Shown: positions 7,073-15,062, counted from the first letter of the stretch. The stretch: 34,530 nt of DNA from JANMZR01 sp040385875 (GCA_040385875.1 JAZKGO010000176.1:1-34530), one strand, 5' to 3'. The notes: a model not told the origin generated them from the letters alone. Made by a program: numbers and translations.

Positions 7073-8305
7073 TTAATAGGCGTTAATTTCCTCCAACACT
7101 TGCTCATGAGTTTTAGTGTTTTCAAAAAAACTCAATAGCTTCTGTAAAATTCCTTCTACTACCGAGTCGGGGCAAGATGCGCCGCAGGTGAGTATAATAT
7201 TCAGTTTGTCTTTTGGGGGTAAAAAGCCCGTCGTTTCGATTTCCCTTTTTTCATGCAAGTTATAATGTAGAATAGTCGTTGCATCCACTATTTTATCTTT
7301 TGATTCAATAAAATAGGTGGGGAGCTTTTCTTCACATAATTCAACTAGATGAGAGGTATTGGAACTATTATAGCCTCCCGCCACAATGGCAAGATCTGCC
7401 TGATGTTGTATCAGGGCCAATGTTGCGTTTTGATTATCATTCGTTGCATAACATAAAGTGTCTCTAGTATCCGCAAAATAGTCAGTCGTATTTTCTTTTG
7501 TCAACTTGTTTTTTTCAACAATTACTTTTTTTAAATAATCCGAAATCGCTTGGGTTTCTGAAGCCAGCATGGTGGTTTGGTTTACCACACCTAGTTTATT
7601 TAAATCTTTCTCGGGATCAAAACCGTCTGAAAACCTCCCTTCAAATGTTTTTTGAAAATGGCTGGTTGGTAATTGACCTTTCATAAACTTTGCGAGTAAT
7701 ACAGCTTCTTCCATATTTTGAATAACAAGAGTAGGAGCAGCCTCTTTACTATGGGATGCTGTTGCTCGGGTTTCTTCATGATTAGGCTTTCCATGCACGA
7801 TTACAGTATACTGCCCCCTACCTATTTGATTGGCTTTTTTCCAAACTTTCTCCACAAAAGGACAGGTAGTGTCATACAGATAGGGGTTAATCCCTTTCGC
7901 CTTTAAAATCGATTGGATCTCAATTGTTGTTCCAAATGCAGGTACAATTACAATATCGTTTTCTGAAATAAATTCCCACGGAATTATCTGATTGCCATTG
8001 GTATCCATGATAAATTTTACCCCAGCACTTAATAAGTCGGCATTCACTTCTGGATTATGGATCATTTCTGAAAGTAAATAAATCCTTTTATCCTCATTCT
8101 CTTCAATGGCTTTGTAGGCAATCTCAATGGCATTTTCGACCCCATAGCAAAAGCCAAAATGACGTGCAATTAAAAACCTAACGGGCCCAAAGTCAAGAAT
8201 GGTGGGTTCAAAGTCCTTTTTTAACTTGTCGGCCAACCTCCTACTAATTTTGATCTTTCCAATCAATCCGCTCTTATATATTTCAGGAATTTCGAAACTT
8301 TTCAT
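7073..8305 (-). CDS. ispH: 4-hydroxy-3-methylbut-2-enyl diphosphate reductase (long form)
   Basis: IspH (LytB) is the last enzyme of the MEP pathway and reduces HMBPP to IPP and DMAPP with a 4Fe-4S cluster. The three cluster cysteines are visible: Cys53 (HFGFCYGVENA), Cys148 (DTTCPFVEKVW) and Cys285 (DTLCYATNDNQ). Substrate-binding residues include His83 (MIHNPEV) and the HGKPNHEETRATASHS region (His171, His176, and Glu178 as the likely proton-relay residue). At 410 residues it is about 100 longer than the E. coli enzyme. The extra length includes an N-terminal 40-residue extension and an insert around 205-240, as in relatives from Cytophagales. Two further cysteines near the end (Cys374 and Cys378 in CGASCPD) are unusual. 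It is divergent from exbB, with a good promoter at 8339-8371. Confidence 0.96.
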   Translation of the reverse strand: MKSFEIPEIYKSGLIGKIKISRRLADKLKKDFEPTILDFGPVRFLIARHFGFCYGVENAIEIAYKAIEENEDKRIYLLSEMIHNPEVNADLLSAGVKFIMDTNGNQIIPWEFISENDIVIVPAFGTTIEIQSILKAKGINPYLYDTTCPFVEKVWKKANQIGRGQYTVIVHGKPNHEETRATASHSKEAAPTLVIQNMEEAVLLAKFMKGQLPTSHFQKTFEGRFSDGFDPEKDLNKLGVVNQTTMLASETQAISDYLKKVIVEKNKLTKENTTDYFADTRDTLCYATNDNQNATLALIQHQADLAIVAGGYNSSNTSHLVELCEEKLPTYFIESKDKIVDATTILHYNLHEKREIETTGFLPPKDKLNIILTCGASCPDSVVEGILQKLLSFFENTKTHEQVLEEINAY

Positions 8306-8338
8306 AGACTATTCTTTTGTGAAATGCCCAATTTGGTG

Positions 8339-8371
8339 CAAAATTATTCTCTTTTTATCTCGTTTTGCAAA
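8339..8371 (-). promoter_or_regulatory. Promoter of ispH, TTTG-21-TAATTTTG
   Basis: On the minus strand, TTTG (8371-8368) is followed after 21 bases by TAATTTTG (8346-8339). This matches the Bacteroidota sigma-ABfr consensus TTTG / TAnnTTTG at an accepted spacing. A transcript starting about 7 bases beyond would have a leader of roughly 27 bases before the ispH ATG. Confidence 0.5.
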
Positions 8372-8534
8372 ATTATTTATAGGGCTCTTAAAAAAAAATA
8401 AGTTTTTTTGATTCGGGCAAATCTAAAAAAAATACACCATAAACCTATACATTGACTCTAATATCCTTAAAATAGTTCAAGTTTCCATTTTTTCAGAAAA
8501 AATTATTTTATTTTCTTGTCATAGTTGCATACAG

Positions 8535-8561
8535 TTTTGAGAAAGAATTGTTTTAGATTTG
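8535..8561 (+). promoter_or_regulatory. Candidate promoter for the exbB-tonB cluster
   Basis: TAGATTTG (8554-8561) fits the TAnnTTTG -7 consensus. A TTTTG box lies 14 bases upstream (8535-8539), which is shorter than the usual 17-23. It would give a leader of about 115 bases before exbB. A second TAGATTTG occurs at 9561-9568, before the first exbD, without a -33 box. Confidence 0.3.
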
Positions 8562-8683
8562 CAGTTCATTATGTATGAATCAATTAAAATATTATCAATG
8601 TATTATAGTTTTTTCTAACAAAAATTTCTTTAATTTTAACTTAACAAATTTATTGTAAACTTAAACCCTAAATTAGATTTCAA

Positions 8684-9511
8684 ATGAGTAACACAGCAAA
8701 AGCCCCAGCAGCTAAACCAGCAGCAAAAAAATCGTCAGGCGGAATTCCTGCAGGTATTATCATGTTGTTAATTTTTGTCATAGCCGTATGTATTTACCTC
8801 TTCTTCTTTGGAAATGGCTCACATTTCGAAGGCGGTGACAATGCAAATGATCCACTAGCTGGAGACTATTTTGGTATGGTTTATAAAGGAGGTGTAATCG
8901 TACCAATTTTATTGACTTGTTTTTTAACAGCAATTGTATTTACAATCGAACGTTTTATAACCCTCAGCAAAGCTTCTGGTTCGGGTGATTTAAATGGCTT
9001 CGTTCGCAAAATACAAGTAATGCTTAACTCTAATGATATTGCTGGTGCAATCAAAGAATGCGATAAGCAAAAGGGTTCTCTTGGTAACGTAACTAAAGCC
9101 GCTCTCACAAAATATAGCCAATTAGCGACAGACACCTCACTTGACAAAGAACAAAAACTAACTGCGTTGAGCAAAGAGGTGGAAGAGTCTACTTCACTTG
9201 AAATGCCAATGTTGCAGAAAAATCTTCCAATTCTTGCTACTTTAGCCTCAGTTGCGACTCTTCTTGGCTTATTAGGTACGGTAATTGGTATGATTCGTTC
9301 ATTTGCTGCACTTGGTCAATCTGGTGCTCCCGATTCATCTGCGCTTGCCAATGGTATCTCAGAAGCCTTAATTAATACTGCCTTAGGTATTGGTACTTCT
9401 GCTATCTGTATCATTTTCTACAACTTGTTTACTGCCAAAATTGACTCAATGACTTACAATATTGACGAAGTGGGTTTATCGGTAAACCAAAATTTTGCTT
9501 CACATAACTAA
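8684..9511 (+). CDS. exbB: MotA/TolQ/ExbB proton channel family protein
   Basis: This is the pentameric proton-channel subunit that, with ExbD, uses the proton motive force to energise TonB. After an Ala/Lys-rich, cytoplasmic N-terminus come an extra transmembrane helix (residues about 22-43), a short periplasmic linker, and the canonical three helices (about 70-91, 181-206, 228-252). Between the second and third lies a cytoplasmic helical domain of about 90 residues. The hallmark sequence LLGLLGTVIGMIRSF (194-207) and the ALINTALGIGTSAICI helix line the channel. The additional N-terminal helix is the common Bacteroidota form, giving four membrane spans. The gene opens a same-strand series exbB-exbD-exbD-tonB and probably leads an operon. 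Confidence 0.93.
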   Translation: MSNTAKAPAAKPAAKKSSGGIPAGIIMLLIFVIAVCIYLFFFGNGSHFEGGDNANDPLAGDYFGMVYKGGVIVPILLTCFLTAIVFTIERFITLSKASGSGDLNGFVRKIQVMLNSNDIAGAIKECDKQKGSLGNVTKAALTKYSQLATDTSLDKEQKLTALSKEVEESTSLEMPMLQKNLPILATLASVATLLGLLGTVIGMIRSFAALGQSGAPDSSALANGISEALINTALGIGTSAICIIFYNLFTAKIDSMTYNIDEVGLSVNQNFASHN

Positions 9512-9625
9512 TTAATATCAATTTGGGCCGACAAACAATAGTCAACTAAGTTTTTCGTTATAGATTTGGTGGCTGTCTCGGTTGTGAATGTTTAATAAAT
9601 TTAATTAACATAAATTGATAAGATT

Positions 9626-10234
9626 ATGCCAAAAGTACAAGTAAAAAAGCAAAGCGTATCCTTGGACATGACCGCCATGTGTGACGTAGCCTTTTTGTTG
9701 TTGACATTCTTTATGTTAACTGCCAAAATGCGCCCACAGGAGCCTGTGCAAGTTACTACGCCTACCTCCATTGCCAAAGCAAAACCTACAGACAAAGATT
9801 TGGTAACAATCACTGTAGACAGAGAGGGCAAAATATATTGGGGAACCGATAATCAAGAGATTAGGGTGCAAACTTTAGCTGCAATGGGCGAAAAACACGG
9901 AATTGCATTTACAAATGCCGAGGCCGATATATTCAGATTAACAGAATCTTTTGGAGCTCCAATTGGCGCCCTGAAGCAATTGTTAAATACTGATCCAAAG
10001 GAGCGAAACAGGCCTGGTTTTCAGCCAGGAATGCCTTGCGATTCGGTAAACAACGAACTTTTTGAGTGGGTATATGCTGCACGTCAAAGAAATCCTGCTA
10101 TCAAAATCGTTGTGAAAGGGGATGGGGCCTCAGACTATAAAGTAATGAAACAAATTGTTGGTTCATTGCAGGAACAAAACGTAAATCAATTCTACCTACT
10201 TACTGGCTTAGAAACTAAGCCTGCGGGTGAATAA
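9626..10234 (+). CDS. exbD: ExbD/TolR family protein with an enlarged periplasmic domain
   Basis: ExbD is the single-span partner of ExbB. A short basic N-terminus is followed by DMTAMCDVAFLLLTFFML, in which Asp20 is the conserved proton-carrying residue in the membrane. The periplasmic part normally ends the protein at about 140 residues; here it has 202. The extra length is an insert at about residues 80-155 (between DREGKIYWGT and the final IKIVVKGDGASDYKVM strand-helix unit). It holds a helical region and a Pro/Gly-rich stretch with a lone cysteine (Cys138). It lies 114 bases after exbB, with possible extra transcription starting at 9561. A second exbD follows 33 bases later, so the pair may form a heterodimer in the channel. 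Confidence 0.92.
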   Translation: MPKVQVKKQSVSLDMTAMCDVAFLLLTFFMLTAKMRPQEPVQVTTPTSIAKAKPTDKDLVTITVDREGKIYWGTDNQEIRVQTLAAMGEKHGIAFTNAEADIFRLTESFGAPIGALKQLLNTDPKERNRPGFQPGMPCDSVNNELFEWVYAARQRNPAIKIVVKGDGASDYKVMKQIVGSLQEQNVNQFYLLTGLETKPAGE

Positions 10235-10267
10235 TAATGAATTTCAAACATTTAAAAATACAATAAA

Positions 10268-10801
10268 ATGGCAGAAATAGATAGTTCCGGTGGGGGCCAT
10301 GGTAAAAAAGGTGGTAAACAGAGAGCCAAAAAATTGTCAACAAAAATTGACATGACGCCAATGGTGGATTTGGGCTTCCTTTTAATTACTTTTTTCATGC
10401 TCACAACCACGCTTCAGAAACCTTCAGTTATGCAACTGAATATGCCTGATAAAAATGACAAAAGTGAAACTACTCCACAACCTGCTTCCAAAACTTTGGC
10501 GGTGATTCCTGGTCCAAAAAATAAAGTGTACTACTTTAATGGGGATCCGAAAGATGAAGCCCTTCCAATTGGTGTGACAGACTATACCGCAAATGGTATA
10601 AGAAAGGTTATTCTTGAGCACAAAGCAAAAATTGGCGAAAAGTTTGTGGTGGTAATAATGGCAATGGATAAAGCATCTTACAAAAATGTTGTCGATTTGC
10701 TTGATGAAATGGCCATTACTGGTAGTGAACGTTACGCCATGGTGGATGCAGCTCCAACGATAATTGAAAAATTAAAAAAATCAGGAAAATTTGTCGAATG
10801 A
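10268..10801 (+). CDS. exbD: Second ExbD/TolR family protein
   Basis: The 177-residue product has a Gly/Lys-rich N-terminus (SSGGGHGKKGGKQRAKK) and one membrane helix starting DMTPMVDLGFLLITFFML, with the functional Asp34. The periplasmic domain ends in the usual pattern, KFVVVIMAMDKASYKNVVDLLDEM, and is closer to canonical ExbD than the first copy. The two proteins are clearly paralogous in the membrane helix but diverge elsewhere. Paired exbD genes beside a single exbB are common in Bacteroidota and suggest an asymmetric ExbD dimer. The preceding gap is 33 bases and tonB follows after 76, so they should be one transcript. Confidence 0.92.
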   Translation: MAEIDSSGGGHGKKGGKQRAKKLSTKIDMTPMVDLGFLLITFFMLTTTLQKPSVMQLNMPDKNDKSETTPQPASKTLAVIPGPKNKVYYFNGDPKDEALPIGVTDYTANGIRKVILEHKAKIGEKFVVVIMAMDKASYKNVVDLLDEMAITGSERYAMVDAAPTIIEKLKKSGKFVE

Positions 10802-10877
10802 TTTTTTGGTTAAAAAGTTGATTTCGAAAGAAACAAGATAAAATAAAATATTTATAAAAATCTAAATAATAAAGTCC

Positions 10878-11696
10878 ATGATAGAAAATATAAAATCGGA
10901 CTCGACTTTGGAGGATATCATTTTTAGTGAGAAGAATAAGGCCTATGGGGCTTATGATATCAGAAAAGGATATTTAAAGACGATCAACCGTTCGTTTTTT
11001 ATAGGCTCTGCTGCTTTTATCTTCGCCATGTTGGTGCCTACGCTTTATGCTAAGCTCAACTTTAAGGATGAAGACAAAAAAGTAGTACTTGCTGATGTAA
11101 TGAAAATACCGCCACCACAAATGGATAAAACGGTACCGCCACCGCCACCACCACCACCACCACCACCTGAGTTACCTAAGGTAAGTACAACAAAGTTCTT
11201 ACCTCCTGAGATAGTACCAGATGAAGAGGTAAAACAAGAGGAGCCGCCTCCCAAACAAGAAGAACTTGCTGATACTAAAATCAGTAATGAGACCGTTGTT
11301 GGAGATCCTAATGCTACGGATATAGTTGTAGATGAAACTCCAAAAAAGGAAGAGCCTGTTGAGGTAAAACCTGTTGAAGAAGAGATCTTTACAGTTGTTG
11401 AGCAAAATGCTGAGTTCCCAGGAGGACAGGGAGCAATGGGTAAGTTCCTTCAGAAAAATTTGCGTTACCCACCACCTGCTCAACGTGCAAACGTATCAGG
11501 AAGAGTATTTTTAAGCTTTGTGGTGGATCGTAATGGAGACATTTCCGATGTGAGTGTTTTGAAGGGCTTGGGATTTGGATGTGACGAAGAGGCCATTCGT
11601 GTTGTGAAAGCAATGCCTAAGTGGAATCCCGGTAAGCAGTCTGGTCGTGCTGTAAAGTCAAAATTTAATTTACCAATCTCTTTTGTACTTGAGTAA
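10878..11696 (+). CDS. tonB: Energy transducer TonB
   Basis: TonB carries ExbBD-derived energy to TonB-dependent receptors in the outer membrane. The 272 residues show a cytoplasmic N-terminus (LEDIIFSEKNKAYGAYDIRK, typical of Bacteroidota TonB), one membrane helix at about 37-58, and a periplasmic Pro-rich spacer. The spacer has an uninterrupted run of 11 prolines followed by an acidic Glu/Pro-rich part. The C-terminal TonB domain (about 178-272) contains FPGGQGAMGKFLQKNLRYP, VNGxxx-like GRVFLSFVVDRNGDISDV, and GCDEEAIRVVKAMPKWNPGK. All expected parts are present. A strong terminator lies 33 bases after the stop, so the exb-tonB unit can end here. Confidence 0.95.
   Translation: MIENIKSDSTLEDIIFSEKNKAYGAYDIRKGYLKTINRSFFIGSAAFIFAMLVPTLYAKLNFKDEDKKVVLADVMKIPPPQMDKTVPPPPPPPPPPPELPKVSTTKFLPPEIVPDEEVKQEEPPPKQEELADTKISNETVVGDPNATDIVVDETPKKEEPVEVKPVEEEIFTVVEQNAEFPGGQGAMGKFLQKNLRYPPPAQRANVSGRVFLSFVVDRNGDISDVSVLKGLGFGCDEEAIRVVKAMPKWNPGKQSGRAVKSKFNLPISFVLE
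11136..11168 (+). repeat. CCN trinucleotide tract encoding eleven prolines in tonB
   Basis: Eleven consecutive proline codons (CCG, CCA, CCG, then eight in a CCA/CCT run) make a near-perfect trinucleotide repeat. Length change in steps of three would stretch or shorten the TonB spacer without breaking the frame. Confidence 0.8.
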
Positions 11697-11727
11697 AATT
11701 ACCGCTGTTTTAAACACAGCATAATTG

Positions 11728-11763
11728 AAAAACCTGCCAAGCAACTGTTTGGCAGGTTTTTTT
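11728..11763 (+). terminator. Rho-independent terminator after tonB
   Basis: A perfect 13-bp stem, AAAAACCTGCCAA paired with TTGGCAGGTTTTT, with an 8-base loop and a run of T. It lies 32 bases after the tonB stop. Because both arms end in A or T runs, it could also act on the opposite strand. Confidence 0.85.
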
Positions 11764-11814
11764 AACTATACCAACGTTCTGCTATTTTTATTAGTGCTGT
11801 AAAATTAAAGTGAT

Positions 11815-12021
11815 ATGAATGAAGATTTGCAAAATAACACAAAGAAGGTAATGTCTCTTGTGGTTACAATTGTATTACTAACCGCTGGGGCCTATTTCAT
11901 CATTTATGCTCCCGATCGTGGTGAGATCTCAGGCTTTAATTTTAATACCATAATGGGCGCACTTTTTATAGTTTATGGTATATTTAGAGGTTATTTACTC
12001 TTTAAATCTGTTAAAGAATAA
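11815..12021 (+). CDS. Small two-helix membrane protein, unknown function
   Basis: The 68-residue product has a polar start (MNEDLQNNTKKV) and two transmembrane helices, at about residues 12-32 and 44-63, joined by a loop holding YAPDRGEISGFNF. It ends in basic or polar residues (FKSVKE), so both ends are probably cytoplasmic. I do not recognise a named family. It starts 52 bases after the tonB terminator and ends two bases before the ATG of the PstS-like gene, so translation of the two is probably linked. Small proteins of this type recur between tonB and pstS-like genes in related genomes as far as I recall, but that is memory of the neighbourhood, not evidence here. Confidence 0.7.
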   Translation: MNEDLQNNTKKVMSLVVTIVLLTAGAYFIIYAPDRGEISGFNFNTIMGALFIVYGIFRGYLLFKSVKE

Positions 12022-12023
12022 CT

Positions 12024-12920
12024 ATGAGGGGATGTTGGTTTTGCTTGCTTTTTTCTTTTATGCTTACTGCCTGTTCAATTAGCGGTACTGAAAAAAATAC
12101 AGATACTGTGGCCATTGGCGCTATTTCAATTGCTGCTGATGAGTCATTACAGCCGATGGTTGATGCCTTAGAAGGGGCTTTCGAAGGCATTAATCGTGCT
12201 GCCAAAATAGATGTTATTTACAAACCCGAGCAAGAGTCAATCAATTTGATGTTGCTGGACAGTGCTCGAGTAGCTATTGTGAGTCGTGAATTGAATGCTC
12301 GAGAAAAGCAGGTTTTCACCGACCAAAAATTAAAATATCGAAGCTTAAAAGTGGGCATTGATGCTGTGGCACTAATATCAAATAAGGAAAACTCTGATAC
12401 TTTGATTACGCTTCAAGAACTTAAGGATCTTTTTGTCGGAAAAGATAAAAGCAGGACAATTGTATTAGACAATGCCAATTCGAGCAACTTAACCTGCGTG
12501 ATGGCCAAGCTTGGGCTAACTGATATATCAAAGCTGAATGTTTCTGCGGTGAGTGGTAATAAAGAGGTGATTGAATACATAAAGATGCATAAAACAGCGA
12601 TTGGGATTATTGGTGTAAATTGGATATCAGATGGTGAAGACCCTGCCTCGATGGGTTTTCTTAAGTCAATTAATGTATTGGGAGTAGCGGAAAAGCTTAA
12701 CCCCACTAAGGATGAATATTACCTTCCCTTTGAATACAATTTGTATTTGAAAAATTATCCTTTGATTAGAGATATTTATATGATTACGAAAGAAGCCCGA
12801 CAAGGCTTGGGAACAGGGTTTATTAATTTTACATCACACGAAAAGGGACAGTTGATAATTCAGAAAACAGGGATATTGCCCGCTACTCAACCTTTGCGTC
12901 TTTATAAAGTACAAAATTAA
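12024..12920 (+). CDS. PstS-like phosphate/anion-binding lipoprotein
   Basis: This is a periplasmic-binding-protein fold of the PstS type. A short signal peptide ends in the lipobox LTAC (Cys17), so it should be lipid-anchored. Family landmarks include GAISIAADESLQPMVDALEG near the start, VAIVSRELNAREKQVF (ligand site of phosphate-binding proteins), GIDAVALISNKENSDT followed by TLQELKDLFVGK, and ANSSNLTCVMAKLGL. The C-terminal part (FEYNLYLKNYPLIRDIYMIT, ending GFINFTSHEKGQLIIQKTGILPATQPLRL) is also typical. No pstC, pstA or pstB permease genes are nearby. It may therefore work with the TonB/Exb system or an unlinked transporter rather than a local ABC system. It starts two bases after the small membrane protein gene. 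Confidence 0.85.
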   Translation: MRGCWFCLLFSFMLTACSISGTEKNTDTVAIGAISIAADESLQPMVDALEGAFEGINRAAKIDVIYKPEQESINLMLLDSARVAIVSRELNAREKQVFTDQKLKYRSLKVGIDAVALISNKENSDTLITLQELKDLFVGKDKSRTIVLDNANSSNLTCVMAKLGLTDISKLNVSAVSGNKEVIEYIKMHKTAIGIIGVNWISDGEDPASMGFLKSINVLGVAEKLNPTKDEYYLPFEYNLYLKNYPLIRDIYMITKEARQGLGTGFINFTSHEKGQLIIQKTGILPATQPLRLYKVQN

Positions 12921-13037
12921 ATTTTTTTAATCTTACAATTTTTATCACTATTTTTGTGTTCTGTTTCATATATACAACCTTAAAATAATTATTTATTAAT
13001 CAATCTTTACAGTACTAAGAAAAGCTCAAGTAAAAAG

Positions 13038-13069
13038 TTTTGGGATAATCATAAAATTGAGCATTTTTG
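13038..13069 (+). promoter_or_regulatory. Candidate promoter of the TPR gene at 13095
   Basis: TTTTG (13038-13042), a 19-base spacer and CATTTTTG (13062-13069), one base off TAnnTTTG. The start site would lie about 18 bases before the ATG. A full TATTTTTG also occurs at 12949-12956 but without a -33 box. Confidence 0.35.
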
Positions 13070-13094
13070 TAACCTTTAAAAAACAATTTAAAAA

Positions 13095-15004
13095 ATGAAA
13101 TTAAAATTTAAGTCTCTGTTCGTTTCTGTGTTGATTTTTGCTGCGGGAGTGCAGGTGATGGCTCAGAACACACAACTGGCAATGGCTTATCTTGATGCTG
13201 AGCAATTTACAAAAGCTCAAGATATTCTTGAAAAGCAAGTCGCAGCCGAACCAAGTGCCGACAATTTTTTTGCTCTTGGCTATTTCTATGTAAAAAGAGG
13301 GCAACTTGACAAAGCAAATGAAACTTTTAATAAAGGAATTGCAATTGATCCAAAAAACCCTATTAATAGTATTGGAAATGCAATGGTATTATTAGGCAAC
13401 AAAAAATACCCTGAAGCCAAGGCATTAATTGACGCTGCTGTATTAAAAACCAAAATGAAAAATGCGGATGTCTTGTATCGTGCCGCTGAAGCTTATACTC
13501 TCTTTGAACATACCAATGACCCAGCAGAGGCGGTAAGATTGATTGATTTGATCCAAGAAAAAGCTAAAAAAACTGCACCTGAATACCAAATGGTAAAAGG
13601 GGATGCTTACTTATTAAAAAATGATGGTGGGCCAGCTGTTTCGGCTTATGAGCAAGCACTACTACTCAATCCAAAATATGCAAAAGCAATGACCCATGTT
13701 GGAAAGGTATTTAAAAGAGGTAAAAACTATAAATTATCTCAAGAAGGATATGGTAAAGCAATTCAGGTTGACTCGAATTATGCTCCTGCCTATCGTGAAT
13801 TTGGTGAGCTTTGGTTGCTTGCTAGAGACTACAAAAGAGCATCATTAAATTACGACAAATATTTGCAAAAAGCAGAACCAACCTGTGAAAACAAATTACG
13901 TTATGTAAAAATGGCTTTCTTGGCTAAAAACTTTGAGGGTGCACGAAGAGTATTAAGAGACGTTGAGGCTTGCTCTGCTAATAACCCTGTTATGGCAGGA
14001 GATTTGGACATCCCTCGTATGAAAGGCTATATGATGTACGAAGAAGGTAAATATACTGAGTCTGTAAGTTTCTTGAAAGATTTATTGAGTAAGTTATCCC
14101 CAGAAAAAATCCTGCTTTCGGATAAAGCGATGTTAGGCAAAAGCTATCAAAAGCTAAACAATGATTCTCTGGCCATAATATACTTTAATGAAGTGGCTCC
14201 TTTAGATACCAATGATAATTACTTTGTAAATATTCATGATATACAATACAAAGCAAAAAAATATAAAGAGGCTGCAGACGCTACATTAGCCGGAATAAAC
14301 TGGAGAAACGAAAGAAAGGAACGCATTCCAAGTAACGACTATTTGACACTTACAAGAGATTACTACTTTGGCGCTCAATCAATTGCCTTAACACCGACTT
14401 CAACTAAAGAAGATACGCTAAGAAAAGTGGATATGGCAATAAAAGCTGACGAAGCCATGGTAAAAATGATGGAGTTGAATACCACTTACGTGCCTGCTCA
14501 CCTTTGGAGGGCAAGAGCAAATTCAATTATTGATGTTGATAAGACAAAAGCCCTTGCGGTTCCTCATTATGAAAAATTTGTTGAATTAGCTGATAAAGAT
14601 AAAAACAAAAATGAGCTCAAAGAGGCATATATTTATTTGGCTTTTAATAGTTTAATCTACGCCCCAATTAAAGATGAGATTAAGGGAAATGATTATGTGA
14701 ATAAAGTGCTTGAAATAGACCCTGAAAATCCTACAATTAAACGATATAAAGAGGCTATTGCACCTACTCCACCACCTGCTCCTGCTANNNNNNNNNNNNN
14801 NNNNNNNNNNNNNNNNNNNNNNNNNNNNNNNNNNNNNNNNNNNNNNNNNNNNNNNNNNNNNNNNNNNNNNNNNNNNNNNNNNNNNNNACAATTAAACGAT
14901 ATAAAGAGGCTATTGCACCTACTCCACCACCTGCTCCTGCTAGTACTCCTGTTGCTCCGAGCCCAGGGCCAAAAGCACCAGGAAAGCCGAAAGCAAAAGC
15001 ATAA
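13095..15004 (+). CDS. Secreted tetratricopeptide-repeat protein (interrupted by a scaffold gap)
   Basis: The protein opens with a signal peptide (about residues 1-23, ending VQVMAQ). Successive TPR helices fill the rest, for example AMAYLDAEQFTKAQDILEKQ, NFFALGYFYVKRGQLDKANE and PAVSAYEQALLLNPKYAKAM. It should be an exported or periplasmic scaffold for protein contacts. A run of 100 N (14788-14887) falls in the C-terminal part. The 55 bases before it (14733-14787) reappear exactly after it (14888-14942). Collapsing that overlap gives one open frame to TAA at 15002-15004, so the true product is 584 residues with a Pro/Ala/Lys tail (PTPPPAPASTPVAPSPGP, then KAPGKPKAKA). Reading straight through the N block would put the end at 15023 in a false frame. 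It lies 174 bases after the PstS-like gene and before a strong terminator. Confidence 0.85.
14733..14787 (+). repeat. First copy of a 55-bp exact duplication flanking the N gap
   Basis: These 55 bases (beginning ACAATTAAACGATATAAAGA) end exactly at the first N and are identical to 14888-14942. The match length and its placement at both contig ends are what de Bruijn assemblers leave when adjacent contigs share a k-mer of 55. Confidence 0.95.
14788..14887. other. Scaffold gap, exactly 100 N
   Basis: One hundred unknown bases, the conventional size for a gap of unknown length. The flanking 55-bp identity implies the real gap may be negative, meaning that the contigs overlap. Confidence 0.98.
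14888..14942 (+). repeat. Second copy of the 55-bp duplication
   Basis: This copy starts immediately after the last N and is identical to 14733-14787. The sequence after it continues the TPR reading frame in phase with the sequence before the gap if the two copies are merged. Confidence 0.95.
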
Positions 15005-15021
15005 TATTATTGATTATTATT

Positions 15022-15062
15022 AAAAAGGGGTGCAATTGTTAATAGCAATTGCACCCTTTTTT
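15022..15062. terminator. Bidirectional terminator after the TPR gene
   Basis: The arms AAAAAGGGTGCAATTG-like and CAATTGCACCCTTTTTT form a stem of about 14 bp around the loop TTAATAG, beginning 18 bases after the TPR stop. With an A-run on one side and a T-run on the other it can also serve the minus-strand gene whose stop is at 15147. Confidence 0.85.

Larger units (their letters stand above)
8306..8683. other. Divergent intergenic region between ispH and exbB (378 bases)
   Basis: This AT-rich stretch separates two divergent operons and has no convincing gene: its only ORFs are a spill-over of ispH antisense and very short frames. It holds the ispH promoter (8339-8371) and a TAGATTTG element (8554-8561) oriented toward exbB. 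I see no hairpin or riboswitch-like structure in the remaining sequence. Confidence 0.6.

Noticed and set aside
14733..14942. The 55-bp duplication as a biological direct repeat or insertion-site duplication
   Set aside because: Both copies end exactly at contig edges and the merged version restores the frame, so an assembly overlap is far more likely.
14888..15023. Leucine-rich tail after the N gap (LLHLLHHLLLLVLLLL) as a membrane helix
   Set aside because: It is the wrong reading frame created by the arbitrary gap length. The in-phase frame gives a Pro/Ala/Lys tail ending at 15004.
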